From: Umezawaea tangerina
Lineage (GTDB): Bacteria; Actinomycetota; Actinomycetes; Mycobacteriales; Pseudonocardiaceae
Direction: 5' to 3'
Length of the DNA stretch: 64,000 nucleotides
Assembly (NCBI RefSeq): GCF_003002815.1
Contig: NZ_PVTF01000014.1
Span: forward strand, 124,001-188,000
The notes under the pieces are model-generated. The model saw nothing but the letters and a program-made list of their open reading frames with translations. It did no database searches and was not told the DNA's origin. Below are positions 9,375 to 18,743 of the stretch, piece after piece. The position numbers were made by a program, and so were the translations under genes. Positions within the stretch are counted from its first letter, which is position 1; every line of letters starts with the position of its first letter.

Positions 9375-10679
9375 TCACCCGCGCACGACCGGCACCGACC
9401 AGCGTCCGCCGTGCTCCTCGTCGCCGATCTCCGGCACCCGCAGCAGCGCCGCCATCCCGATGAACCCGACGACCACCAACGTGCCGTAGAACAACGGGAA
9501 ACCGCCCAGCGGCAGCAGGACCACGCCCAGCAGCGGCACGATCGACTGCGGCAGCGAGGTCGCCAGGTCGAGCACACCGAGGTCCTTGCCCGCGTCGGCC
9601 GGGTTGGGCAGCAACCGCACGCACAGCGCGAAGTCCACCGCGATGAACGTGCCGAACCCGATCGCCTGCACGCCGATCGCGAGGAACACGAACTCGTAGG
9701 ACGGCGCGAACGCCACCCCCATCGTGCCGGTCGCCGCGAACAGCCCGGCCACGGCCACGAACGGCTTCTGCCGCCGCAGCTTGTCCGAGAAGTACCCGGA
9801 GCACAGCCCGGACAGGGTCTGCACGGTCACCGACAGCAGCACGGCCTTCAGGATCGTCGAGCTGACCTGGTCCGGGTCGAGCGCGAAGCGGTCGGTCATG
9901 TAGACGCCGGTGAACGCCACCGTCGCGATCGCGCAGCAGTTCAGGAACCGCACCAGCCACGCCCACGCGAACGCCGGGTGCCTGCGCGGGTCGATCCAGA
10001 ACGTCCGCAGCATCGACCGCACGTCCACCGGTGGCCTGCTCACCCGGTCCGCGGGCACGTCGCGCACCAGGAACACGCTCGTCACACCGGCCGACACCGC
10101 GACCGCCGTCAGCAGGTACCACTGCCCGGCCGACCCGGCCTGCACCGTGCTCACCAGCGACAGACCGATCAGCGGGCCCAGCAGCCCCGGCAGCCCGAGG
10201 ACACCCGCGACCCGGCCCTGCCGCCGCACCTCGACCTGGTCGGCGAACAGCGCGTCGGTGGCGATCTGCTGGAAGTTGAACAGCCACTGCACGAGGCTCC
10301 ACAGCACGACCACGTGCCACACCTCGGTCGCCATGCCCACCCCGGCGAGGGCGAACCCGCCGGTCGTCGCCCCGAACAGCAGCCACGTCCGGCGCCGTCC
10401 GAACCGGATCGTCGTGGCGTCGCTGATCCGCCCGACGATCGGGTTGAACACCAGCGCCACCAGCGCGCCGATCCCCGTCACCAACCCGAACGACGCCGCG
10501 GCGCTGGCGCCGTCCAGCACCGAGGTCAGCTTCAGCGTCAGCAGCAGCTGGAGCGGCACCACGAGCGAGAGGTTCAACGACGTCTTCGAGATGATCAGCC
10601 CGAACACGAGGCGCCCCAAGGAGGACGGCGCGACCGGCGGCTCGACGGGTACCGGGGGAGAGACCTGGCTGGTGGTCAT
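9375..10679 (-). CDS. Major facilitator superfamily transporter
   Basis: 434 residues, about twelve hydrophobic segments, with the MFS loop motif between helices 2 and 3 (NPIVGRISDATTIRFGRRRTW). It resembles sugar- or drug-type MFS permeases, but the substrate cannot be told. The ATG at 10679 is supported by AGGAGG eight bases upstream. It lies 58 bases downstream of a MarR-family gene on the same strand, so it is probably a MarR-controlled efflux pump. It ends eight bases from the SARP gene's end. Confidence 0.9.
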   Translation of the reverse strand: MTTSQVSPPVPVEPPVAPSSLGRLVFGLIISKTSLNLSLVVPLQLLLTLKLTSVLDGASAAASFGLVTGIGALVALVFNPIVGRISDATTIRFGRRRTWLLFGATTGGFALAGVGMATEVWHVVVLWSLVQWLFNFQQIATDALFADQVEVRRQGRVAGVLGLPGLLGPLIGLSLVSTVQAGSAGQWYLLTAVAVSAGVTSVFLVRDVPADRVSRPPVDVRSMLRTFWIDPRRHPAFAWAWLVRFLNCCAIATVAFTGVYMTDRFALDPDQVSSTILKAVLLSVTVQTLSGLCSGYFSDKLRRQKPFVAVAGLFAATGTMGVAFAPSYEFVFLAIGVQAIGFGTFIAVDFALCVRLLPNPADAGKDLGVLDLATSLPQSIVPLLGVVLLPLGGFPLFYGTLVVVGFIGMAALLRVPEIGDEEHGGRWSVPVVRG

Positions 10680-10737
10680 TGCTGGTGCCTCCTGGCACTG
10701 TGCGGGACAGGCCACCAGTCCACCTGGCTGTTCTGTC

Positions 10738-11217
10738 CTACCCCTGTCCTCGCCCTGTCCACTGCCGCGCGGACGGTCCACCGAGCTCGTCGGTCACCTC
10801 GTCCAGCAGCTCCCGCAGCACCGCGTGCCGCTCGGGCCCCAGCTTCTCCCGCACCCGCCGCTCGACCTCGAGCACAGCCGTGTCCGCCTCCTGCAACGCC
10901 TCGCTCCCCGCGTCGGTCAGGTGCAGCTCCTGCACGTTGCGGTGCCGCGGGTGCACCCGCCGCTCCAGCAGTCCGCGCGCCTCCAGCTTGGTCGCCAGCA
11001 GCGCCACCGCCTGCGTCGTCACCCCGAGCCGCCGCGCCAGCTCCGCCCCGCTCAGTCCGGGGAACAGGTGGACGTGCACCAGCAGCGCGTAGTGCGCCGC
11101 CGGGACGCCGACCGCCCGCAGCCCCGGCTCCTTGGCCGCCTGCACGGCCAGCTCGGCCCGGCGCAGGGCCCACACCACCCGGCTCAGGGCGTCCTCGAAA
11201 GCGGTACCCGACTCCAT
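10738..11217 (-). CDS. MarR family transcriptional regulator
   Basis: 159 residues with a central winged helix (about 55-110: LSGAELARRLGVTTQAVALLATKLEARGLLERR) and flanking dimerisation helices. First gene of a two-gene operon with the MFS transporter, and divergent from an SDR gene across a 70-base gap that contains a perfect 14-base palindrome. It likely represses both directions; the ligand is unknown. Confidence 0.92.
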   Translation of the reverse strand: MESGTAFEDALSRVVWALRRAELAVQAAKEPGLRAVGVPAAHYALLVHVHLFPGLSGAELARRLGVTTQAVALLATKLEARGLLERRVHPRHRNVQELHLTDAGSEALQEADTAVLEVERRVREKLGPERHAVLRELLDEVTDELGGPSARQWTGRGQG

Positions 11218-11243
11218 GGCCAGACCATAGCCCCTTGCCTATC

Positions 11244-11257
11244 GTCAAGCGCTTGAC
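11244..11257. promoter_or_regulatory. Palindromic operator GTCAAGCGCTTGAC between MarR and SDR genes
   Basis: Perfect 14-base palindrome, followed by further TCAAGTCA-type half sites up to the SDR start (11263-11288). It is centred in the divergent promoter region, the expected binding site of the adjacent MarR protein. Confidence 0.65.
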
Positions 11258-11287
11258 ATGATTCAAGTCAATGACCAAGCTCAAGTC

Positions 11288-12067
11288 ATGACATCCCGTC
11301 CCAAGGCGCTCGTCACCGGCGCGAGCAGCGGCATCGGCACGGCACTGGCCCGCAGGCTGTCCGCCGCCGACCACGACCTGGTCCTGGTGGCCCGCAGGCG
11401 CGACCGCCTGGAGGAGCTCGCCCGCGACCTCCCCACCGACGTCGAGGTGCTGGTCGCCGACCTCGGCACCCGCGACGGCGTCGACGCCGTCACCGCCCGC
11501 GTGCGGACCGGCGACCTCCGGGTCGTCATCTCGAACGCGGGCGTCGGCGGATACGCCCCGCTCGCCGAGGTCGACCCGCACGAGGTCGACCGGCTCTGGA
11601 CGCTGAACTCCATCGCCCCCATCGCGATCGCCCGCGCCGCCCTGCCGTCCCTGATCGCCGCGGGTGAGGGCGGTGTCATCACGGTCGGCTCACTGCTCGC
11701 CTTCAGCTCCGGCCTCGGCAACGACCGCCTGCCCGCGCGCACCCTCTACGCGGGCGCCAAGGCCGCGACCGTCGCCTTCACCCGTGCCCTGGCGGGCGAG
11801 CTCATGGGGACCGGCGTCACCGCCACCGTCGTCTGCCCCGGTCTCGTCGCCACGGAGTGGCAGGGCGGCATGAACCAGGGCAACCCCAACGCCATGTCCG
11901 CCGCCGACGTCGCCGCGGCCGCGTGGACGGCCTTCACCCGCGGCGAGGTGCTCTGCGTGCCGGGCCTGGAGGACGCGGCCGCGGTCGACCGGTTCGCCGA
12001 GGCCGAGGCGGCACTGCTGTTCGGCGGCAACCGCGCGCCCCTGGCCGAGCGGTACCGGGCCTCGTGA
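11288..12067 (+). CDS. Short-chain dehydrogenase/reductase (SDR)
   Basis: 259 residues. Classical SDR features: the nucleotide-binding TGASSGIG at residues 9-16, NAG (about 91-93), and the catalytic YxxxK in TLYAGAK with a preceding Ser (TVGSLLAFSS). The ATG at 11288 is chosen over one ten codons upstream because it starts directly before the Rossmann strand. It probably reduces a carbonyl compound with NAD(P)H. Its promoter is shared with the MarR-MFS operon, so regulator, pump and enzyme may form one response unit against a small molecule. Confidence 0.92.
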   Translation: MTSRPKALVTGASSGIGTALARRLSAADHDLVLVARRRDRLEELARDLPTDVEVLVADLGTRDGVDAVTARVRTGDLRVVISNAGVGGYAPLAEVDPHEVDRLWTLNSIAPIAIARAALPSLIAAGEGGVITVGSLLAFSSGLGNDRLPARTLYAGAKAATVAFTRALAGELMGTGVTATVVCPGLVATEWQGGMNQGNPNAMSAADVAAAAWTAFTRGEVLCVPGLEDAAAVDRFAEAEAALLFGGNRAPLAERYRAS

Positions 12068-12085
12068 GCCCGCGCGGTCACCGCG

Positions 12086-13258
12086 CTAGAGGTCTACGTC
12101 GGGATCGGCGAGCCGGTCGAGGTTGGGGGACGTGCCGATGAGCGCCTTGATCCGGTCGGACACGTCCCACACGTTGACGTTCATGCCGCCGAGAACCACC
12201 CCGTCGGCCAGCCAGAACGCGATGAACTCCCGGCTCGCCACGTCACCGCGGAACACGACCCGGTCGTACCCCTCGACCGTGCCGACGAACTCCATGCCCA
12301 GGTCGTACTGGTCGGTGAAGAAGTACGGCCGCTCCTGGTAGCTCGCCCCCTTGCCGAGGATCGCGGCGGCGACGGTGGCGGGCTGGCTCGCGGCGTTCGC
12401 CCAGTGCTCGACCCGCAGGTACCGCTCCAGCACCGGGTGGAAGGCCCTCGCCACGTCGCCGACCGCGAACACGTCGGGGTCGGAGGTGCGCAGGGTCGCG
12501 TCGACCACGACCCCGTCGTCGACCTCCAGCCCGGCGGCCTCGGCCAGCTCGGTGTTCGGCACCGCGCCGACGGCGACCAGCACGTGGTCGGCGGGCAGCG
12601 CGGACCCGTCGCCCAGCAGCACGGCGGACCCGGTGATCTCCACGACGTCGGCGTCGAACCGGAACTCGACCCCGTTCTCCTCGTGCAGCCCCACGAACAC
12701 CCGTGCCACCTCGGGGCCGACCGCCCGGCGCAGCGGCACCGCCGACGAGTGCGCCACGGTGACCTCGACCCCCGCCTGCCGGGCGATGGACGCGACCTCC
12801 AGCCCGATCCACCCGGCCCCGACCACCACCAGCCGTCCCCCGGCCCGGAAGCTCCGCCGCAACCGGTCGGAGTCCTCCACGGTCCGCAGGTGCAGCGCCG
12901 AGTCCGCACCCGGCACGTCCAGCCGCCGCGGCCGGGAGCCGGTGGCCAGAACCAGCCGGTCGTAGTCGAGCGAGGAGCCGTCGTCGAGCGCGACCCGGTG
13001 CGCCTCCCGGTCGACCGCCGTCGCCGTCACGCCCGTGCGCAGGTCGACCCGGTGGTCGGCGTACCACCCGTCCGGGAACACCGCGAAGCTCGACCGCTCG
13101 TCCTTGCCGCCGAGGTAGCCCTTGGACAGCGGAGGACGCTCGTACGGGTGGTGCCGCTCGCCCGCGACCAGCACCACGTCACCGTCGTACCCCTGCTCCC
13201 GCAGGGCTTCCGCGGTCTTGGCGCCCGCCAGGCCGCCGCCCAGGATCACGATCGTCAT
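12086..13258 (-). CDS. FAD-dependent NAD(P)H oxidoreductase, ferredoxin/rhodocoxin reductase type
   Basis: 390 residues. Two Rossmann GxGxxG-type motifs: GGGLAGAKTAEALRE near the N-terminus (FAD) and VVVGAGWIGLEVA near residue 147 (NAD(P)H), plus the FAD-binding VFAVGDVA near residue 265. The order matches reductases that feed electrons to ferredoxins serving P450s or dioxygenases. No ferredoxin gene is adjacent; a P450 lies 5.6 kb away, and pairing with it is only a guess. Confidence 0.9.
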   Translation of the reverse strand: MTIVILGGGLAGAKTAEALREQGYDGDVVLVAGERHHPYERPPLSKGYLGGKDERSSFAVFPDGWYADHRVDLRTGVTATAVDREAHRVALDDGSSLDYDRLVLATGSRPRRLDVPGADSALHLRTVEDSDRLRRSFRAGGRLVVVGAGWIGLEVASIARQAGVEVTVAHSSAVPLRRAVGPEVARVFVGLHEENGVEFRFDADVVEITGSAVLLGDGSALPADHVLVAVGAVPNTELAEAAGLEVDDGVVVDATLRTSDPDVFAVGDVARAFHPVLERYLRVEHWANAASQPATVAAAILGKGASYQERPYFFTDQYDLGMEFVGTVEGYDRVVFRGDVASREFIAFWLADGVVLGGMNVNVWDVSDRIKALIGTSPNLDRLADPDVDL

Positions 13259-13294
13259 GCACCCGTCCTACACCTCCCGCGCGCCCGCGGCAGG

Positions 13295-14107
13295 TCAGGG
13301 CTTGCGGCCGACGCCCGCGAAACCGGGGAACACCGCGCAGTCGTCGTCCAGCTCGTCCAGCGACTCCGGCCGCCACAGCGGCATCCGCGCCACCCCCGGC
13401 TCGACCAGCTCGAACCCGTCGAACAGCGCCGTCACCGCGACCTTGCCGCGCGAGGTCAGCGGGGTGACCGAGGCCGCGTACAGGTCGCGGTAGCGCAGCC
13501 AGCCCTCCGGCTCCTCACCCGGTTCGACGCCCAGGTGCGAGAGCGCGAGGTAGCTGCCGGGCGCGAGCCGGTCGCGGTAGCCCGCGATGATCCCCAGCGG
13601 GTCCTCGGAGTCCGGCATGAAGTGCAACAGCGCCACCATGAGCACCGCGACGGGCTGCTCCAGGTCGAGCAGGTCGCGCACCTCGGGGGAGGACAGGATC
13701 GTCTCCGGGTCGCGGATGTCGGACTGCAGCACGCTCACGCGCGGGTCGTCGCTGAGCAGCGACCGGCTGTGCGCCACCGCGACGGGGTCGATGTCGACGT
13801 AGACGACCCGCGACTCCGGGGCCTCCTGATGGGCCACCTCGTGGACGTTGCCGACGGTCGGGATGCCCGACCCGAGGTCGAGGAACTGCCGGACCCCTAC
13901 CGACGTCAGGTACTTCACCGCCCTGCGCAGGAACGCCCGGTTGCCCATGATGGCCGCCTTCAGGCTGGGCATGATCCCCACCGCCTGGTCGGCCAGCTGC
14001 CGGTCGGCGGCGAAGTTGTGCGCTCCGTCCAGCCAGTAGTCGTAGACCCGCGCGATGCTCGGTCGTTCGAGGTCGATCTCGTGGGGTGCCCAGTCCGGTC
14101 GTGCCAT
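13295..14107 (-). CDS. SAM-dependent methyltransferase, DUF574 family
   Basis: 270 residues beginning with the family's actinobacterial signature ARVYDYWLDGAHNFAADR. It continues with a SAM-binding LDLGSGIPTVGNVHEVA region, an acidic VYVDIDPVA and HFMPDSEDP. The family is common in streptomycete-like genomes, often without known substrate. It is divergent from the FAD monooxygenase with 99 bases between start codons, so the two may share control. Confidence 0.9.
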   Translation of the reverse strand: MARPDWAPHEIDLERPSIARVYDYWLDGAHNFAADRQLADQAVGIMPSLKAAIMGNRAFLRRAVKYLTSVGVRQFLDLGSGIPTVGNVHEVAHQEAPESRVVYVDIDPVAVAHSRSLLSDDPRVSVLQSDIRDPETILSSPEVRDLLDLEQPVAVLMVALLHFMPDSEDPLGIIAGYRDRLAPGSYLALSHLGVEPGEEPEGWLRYRDLYAASVTPLTSRGKVAVTALFDGFELVEPGVARMPLWRPESLDELDDDCAVFPGFAGVGRKP

Positions 14108-14206
14108 CGCCCCATCATGACAGCCCGTGACAGCGCGCTGACGGCGATCCGGCAGCGGGGGTGGGGACAGTGGCCGGGAACCGACACCCGACACCGTGGA
14201 GCCACC

Positions 14207-15646
14207 ATGAACACCCAGGTCCTGATCGTGGGAGCCGGTCCTACCGGCCTCGTCCTCGCCTGCGACCTCGCCCGCCGGGGCGTCCCGCACCGGATCGTCG
14301 ACCGGGCGCCCTCGTACTTCCCCGGCTCGCGGGGGGACGGCCTGCAGCCCCGCACGCTGGAGGTGTTCGAGGACCTCGGCGTGCTCGACGCGGTCGTGGC
14401 GGCGGGGATGGGCGCACCGCTGCTCCGCGTCTACAACGGGGGCGAGGTGGTGGCCGAGATGCGGATGGCCGAGCCGACCGAGCCCACGCCGGACGTGCCG
14501 CACCCGAACCTCTGGTTCGTGCCGCAGTTCCGCACCGAGGAGATCCTGCGCGCCCGGCTCGCCGAGCTGGGCGGCCGCGTCGAGCTCGCCACCGAGCTGG
14601 TCGGCTTCGTCCAGGACGCCGACGGCGTGACCGCGACCCTGCGGCACGACGGCGTGGAGGAGGAGGTCCGCGCCGACTACCTGGTCGGCGCGGACGGCGG
14701 CGGCAGCACCGTGCGCAAGCGTGCGGGCATCGCGTTCGTCGGCGACACCGACGAGACCGCCAAGGCCCTGCTCGCCGACGTCCTGGTCGACGGCCTCGAC
14801 CACTCGCCCGAGCACGGGTACGCGTGGATGCACGAGGGCGCGGGCGTCGGGCTGTCGCCGCTGCCGGTGGCGGACCTCTACAACCTCACCGCCCAGCCGC
14901 CCGCCGACGGCGTCGAGCCCACGCGGGAGTGGTTGCAGGAGCGGCTGGACACCGCCTCCGGTCGCACCGACATCCGGATCCGCGAGGTCGTGTGGGCGAC
15001 GGTGTGGCGGCCCAACGTCCGCACCGCGGAGCGGTTCCAGGACGGCCGGGTGCTGCTCGTGGGCGACGCCGCGCACGTCTGCCCGCCCACCGGCGGACAG
15101 GGCCTGAACACCGGGGTGCAGGACGCGTACAACCTCGGCTGGAAGCTCGCCGCCTCCCGCCAGCTGGTCGACACCTACGCCGTGGAGCGGGAGCCGATCG
15201 CCCAGGGCGTGCTGGAGCTGGCCGCGCGCACGTTGCAGCGGCTCATGGACGGCGAGGAGGGCGCCTACCAGCGCGGCTCCGAGTTCCACCAGCTCGGGCT
15301 GAACTACCGCGGCGGCCCGCTCAGCCGCGACGACCGCGCGGTGCCGGGCCCGCTGCGGGCGGGCGACCGCGCGCCGGACGCGCCGTGCCGCGAGAACGGC
15401 TCGCCCGTCAGGCTGTTCGAGGTGTTCCGTGGTCCTGGGTGGACGGTCCTGGAGCTGCGCGACGGGCTCGCGCTGGCCGGTGACCGCACGCTCGTGGACA
15501 CCGACGGCCACCTGGGCGCCGCCTACGGCGTCGACGGGTTCGTCGCCGTCCGCCCCGACGGGTACGTCGGCCTGGTCGCCGACGACCGCGCCGCCGTCGA
15601 CACCTACCTGGACGCGGTCGCCACCGGTTCGCGGGCCGTCCGGTAG
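14207..15646 (+). CDS. FAD-dependent aromatic monooxygenase (PHBH/RdmE type)
   Basis: 479 residues. GAGPTGLVLACDLARRG at the N-terminus binds FAD; the mid-protein DYLVGADGGGSTVRK motif and the later GRVLLVGDAAHVCPPTGGQGLNTGVQDAYNLGWKLA are hallmarks of class A flavoprotein hydroxylases acting on phenols or polyketides, with a C-terminal thioredoxin-like domain. The ATG at 14207 directly precedes the FAD motif. Its 3' end is partly repeated just downstream (15661-15727). Confidence 0.92.
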   Translation: MNTQVLIVGAGPTGLVLACDLARRGVPHRIVDRAPSYFPGSRGDGLQPRTLEVFEDLGVLDAVVAAGMGAPLLRVYNGGEVVAEMRMAEPTEPTPDVPHPNLWFVPQFRTEEILRARLAELGGRVELATELVGFVQDADGVTATLRHDGVEEEVRADYLVGADGGGSTVRKRAGIAFVGDTDETAKALLADVLVDGLDHSPEHGYAWMHEGAGVGLSPLPVADLYNLTAQPPADGVEPTREWLQERLDTASGRTDIRIREVVWATVWRPNVRTAERFQDGRVLLVGDAAHVCPPTGGQGLNTGVQDAYNLGWKLAASRQLVDTYAVEREPIAQGVLELAARTLQRLMDGEEGAYQRGSEFHQLGLNYRGGPLSRDDRAVPGPLRAGDRAPDAPCRENGSPVRLFEVFRGPGWTVLELRDGLALAGDRTLVDTDGHLGAAYGVDGFVAVRPDGYVGLVADDRAAVDTYLDAVATGSRAVR

Positions 15647-15660
15647 CGGACGCGGTCGGC

Positions 15661-15728
15661 GCCTACCTGGACTCGATCGCGGCCAGCGCCACCGGCTCGC
15701 GCCCGCCGCGTTCGCGGGCCGTCCGGTA
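15661..15728 (+). repeat. Remnant duplicate of a monooxygenase 3' end
   Basis: On the plus strand this reads AYLDSIAASATGSRPPRSRAVR followed by a stop, matching the true C-terminus TYLDAVATGSRAVR of the monooxygenase; 19 bases (GTTCGCGGGCCGTCCGGTA) are identical. It overlaps, in antisense, the last ~22 codons of the large SARP gene. Confidence 0.65.
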
Positions 15729-18686
15729 ACCCGCCTCCCCGAGGGCGCGGACGCAGCGGGCCCGCAGCGCCAGCACGTCGGGGTCGAGGGTGTCCTCGAC
15801 CCCGCGCAGCGCGGCCGCGGCCCCGAGCGCGGCCGCCGCCTGCTCCGGGAACCCGTGGTCGATGCACCAGCGCGCGGCGTTCTCCACCACGAGCGCGCGC
15901 ACCGGGCCGTCGAGGATGGTCGCGGACAGCTCCAGCGCCACCCGGTGCCGGTCGCGGGCCTCCTCGACCCGGCCGAGGCGGCCCAGGACGTCGGCGGCGG
16001 TGGTGTGCAGCAGGGCGAGGAAGTGCGGGGTGGGCTGGACGTCGTCGGCCGGGCCGACCGCCCGCACGACCGCCCACGACTCGTCGAGCCACCGGTCCGC
16101 CGCGGCCCAGTCGCCGCGGTGCCGGGCGACCTCGGCGCGCGCGTGCAGCACCCTGGCCAGCGCCACGGCGCCGGTGCGCTCGGCGGCCCGCCCGGCCAGG
16201 TCCAGCTCCGCCTCGGCGTCGTCGAGCCGACCGGCGCGCGCCCGCAGCCTGGCCGACGTGGTCAGCAGCATCACCGGCCCGAGCAGCACGTCGTCGCCGC
16301 CGAGCACGGCGCCGCTGGCGCGGGAGTCGTCCAGCGCGGCCGCCGCGCCCGGCGCGTCACCGCGGTTGTCCAGCACCACGGACAGCTCGTAGCAGGCGAA
16401 CGTCCGCCCCCACCGGTCACCGGCGCGGTCGAAGCCCGCGAGCGCGTCCCGCAGGTGCCGTTCGGCCGACGGCGTGCCGCCGGGGGTCATCTCGGCGGCG
16501 ACGATGCCGTGCATCAGGTGCCCGAACGCGCCGAGCCACGGATCGGGGCTCGCGGCGAACCGCCCGGCCAGCGCGGTGGCGTAGCGCAGCGGGTCGGCGG
16601 GCATCCAGGCGCCGACCGTCCACGCCGCGAACAGCGCCGGGTGCACGATCCGGTCGAGCACGTCGTCCAGGCCGGGCACCAGCCCGCCCTCGCCGTTGGC
16701 CAGCAGGACCAGCGCGTGCGCGTCCTCCAGCCCGGCGGGCGCCTCCGGTCCGACGGCCCGCAGCACGGCCTCCGCGCGTTCCGCCATCTCCCGGCGGGCA
16801 CCGCGCACGAACCACGGCCACAGCCGGGCGGTGAACAGCCGCAGCGCGAGGTCCGCCCGTCCGGTCGCCAGCGCGTGGTCCAGCGCCGCGTCCAGGTTGC
16901 CGCGCTCCAGGTCCAGCCGCGCGAGCCACCGCCGCTGGTCCTGCCCGCGGACCCGCGGCTCGGCCGTCTCGGCCCAAGCCGCGAAGCACTCCGCGTGCCG
17001 GTCGCGGACCGCCGCGGTCCCCGTCCCCAGCTTCTCGGCGGCGTACTCCCGCACGGTCGCCAGCAGCCCGTACCGGACGTCGCCGTCGTGCTCGGCGACG
17101 ACCGCCAGCGACTTGTCCACCAAGGCGGACAACAGGTCCAGCGGATCGCCGTCGACGCAGACGCGGCCCACCGCCTCCGCCGTCGCGCCGCCCACGAAGA
17201 CCGACAGGCGGGCCAGCAGCCCGCGCTCGCCGTCGGCCAGCAGGTCCCAGCTCCAGTCGACCACCGCGCGCAGCGTCCGGTGCCGGGCCGCCGCCGTGCG
17301 GTCGCCCCGGTCCAGCAGCCGGAACCGGTCGCCGATCCGCTCGGCCAGCTGCTCGGGCGTCATCGACCGCAGCCTGGCCGCGGCCAGCTCGATCGCCAGC
17401 GGCAGCCCGTCCAGCTCCCGGCACACCCGCTCGACGTCCGGCGTGACCGCGAAACCCGGCCGCACGGCCGAAGCGCGGTCGGCGAACAGCGCCACCTGCG
17501 CCGTGGAGTCCAAAGTGGACACCGGGTGCAGCGCCTCGCCGGTGAGACCTAGGGGTTCCCGGCTGGTGGCCAGCACCCGCACCGCCGCCGTCCGCGACAG
17601 CAGCCGGTCGACCAGCACCGCCACGGCGTCCACGAGGTGCTCGCAGTTGTCCAGCACCAGCACCATCCGCCGGTCCGCGATGACCTCCAGCAGCCGGTCC
17701 ACCGCGTCGGCCGGGCCCGGTTCGGGCAGCACGCCCACGCTGGGGCGGCCGAGCAGCGCGAGCACGGCGGGCACCACCCGGTCGGGGTCGGTCACCGCGC
17801 CCAGCTCGACGACCCACGCCCGCACGGGCAGCCGGGCCGCCACCTCCAGCGCGAGCCTCGTCTTGCCGACCCCGCCGGGGCCGGTCAGCGTGACCAGCCG
17901 GTGGTCCCGCAGCCGCAGGCCCACCTGCTCCAGGTCGGTCTCCCGGCCCACGAACGACGTCCAGCGGGCGGGCACGTGACCGCGTTCGGGCGCCGACTCG
18001 GCCCGCAGCGCCGCCAGGTGCGCCTCGCGCAGCTCCTGACCGGGGTCGGAGCCGAGCTCGTCGGCCAGCGCCCGGCGGATCCGCTCGTGCACCCGCAGCG
18101 CCTCGGCCTGCCTGCCCTCCGCGCACAGCGCCCGCATCAGCCGCACGTGCGCGCGTTCCCGCAGCGGGTGCGCCGCGCACAGCTCGGTCAGCTCCGGGAC
18201 CAGCCCGGTCGCGCCGGTGTCGGCCAGGTCCTCGACGGCGGTCAGCCGCAGCTCGGCCAGCCTCGGCCCGTCGAACGGCAGGTCGCCCCGCCACAGCGCC
18301 AGCGCCTCCCGCAGCAGCGCGGCCGCCCGGACGGGGTCGGCCGACGCCGCCGCACCGATCAGGCGTTCGAACTCCCACGCGTCCACCGCGTCCGGCGGCA
18401 GGTCGAGCAGGTACCCGGTCGGCCGCGACCCGATCGCCGCCCGCCCGACCCCCGCGTCGGCGTCCAGCGCCCGCCGCAGCCTCGCGACCAGCGACTGCAA
18501 CGCCGCCGTCGGGTCCGCCGGAGGGGTCTCCGGCCACAGGTCGGCGCACAACGTGGCGGGGCTCACGACGCGGCCCTTCGCCAGGGCGAGCCGCACCAGC
18601 AGCGCCCGCGGACCGCCGCCCCCGATCGCGACCGGTGTGCCGTCGGAGCCGTGCACCTCCAACGGTCCCAGGATCCCGATCCGCAT
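15663..18686 (-). CDS. Large AfsR-type regulator: SARP-NB-ARC-TPR
   Basis: 1007 residues. Winged helix plus BTAD activation domain (about 1-245), then an NB-ARC STAND ATPase with Walker A LTGPGGVGKT (about 267-276), Walker B MVLVLDNCEH and an arginine sensor region RVLATSREPLG, and a C-terminal TPR-like helical half. Such proteins couple nucleotide-dependent assembly to activation of metabolic clusters. The ATG at 18686 starts at MRIGILGPLEV, the canonical SARP opening. It is divergent from the P450 and could regulate it. The final ~22 residues come from sequence antisense to a duplicated monooxygenase tail. Confidence 0.92.
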   Translation of the reverse strand: MRIGILGPLEVHGSDGTPVAIGGGGPRALLVRLALAKGRVVSPATLCADLWPETPPADPTAALQSLVARLRRALDADAGVGRAAIGSRPTGYLLDLPPDAVDAWEFERLIGAAASADPVRAAALLREALALWRGDLPFDGPRLAELRLTAVEDLADTGATGLVPELTELCAAHPLRERAHVRLMRALCAEGRQAEALRVHERIRRALADELGSDPGQELREAHLAALRAESAPERGHVPARWTSFVGRETDLEQVGLRLRDHRLVTLTGPGGVGKTRLALEVAARLPVRAWVVELGAVTDPDRVVPAVLALLGRPSVGVLPEPGPADAVDRLLEVIADRRMVLVLDNCEHLVDAVAVLVDRLLSRTAAVRVLATSREPLGLTGEALHPVSTLDSTAQVALFADRASAVRPGFAVTPDVERVCRELDGLPLAIELAAARLRSMTPEQLAERIGDRFRLLDRGDRTAAARHRTLRAVVDWSWDLLADGERGLLARLSVFVGGATAEAVGRVCVDGDPLDLLSALVDKSLAVVAEHDGDVRYGLLATVREYAAEKLGTGTAAVRDRHAECFAAWAETAEPRVRGQDQRRWLARLDLERGNLDAALDHALATGRADLALRLFTARLWPWFVRGARREMAERAEAVLRAVGPEAPAGLEDAHALVLLANGEGGLVPGLDDVLDRIVHPALFAAWTVGAWMPADPLRYATALAGRFAASPDPWLGAFGHLMHGIVAAEMTPGGTPSAERHLRDALAGFDRAGDRWGRTFACYELSVVLDNRGDAPGAAAALDDSRASGAVLGGDDVLLGPVMLLTTSARLRARAGRLDDAEAELDLAGRAAERTGAVALARVLHARAEVARHRGDWAAADRWLDESWAVVRAVGPADDVQPTPHFLALLHTTAADVLGRLGRVEEARDRHRVALELSATILDGPVRALVVENAARWCIDHGFPEQAAAALGAAAALRGVEDTLDPDVLALRARCVRALGEAGYRTARERGGREPVALAAIESR

Positions 18687-18743
18687 CACGCCCCCATTCT
18701 TGTGCAGGCCAGGGGGCGGGCGGACAATGGCGCCCACTACGAG

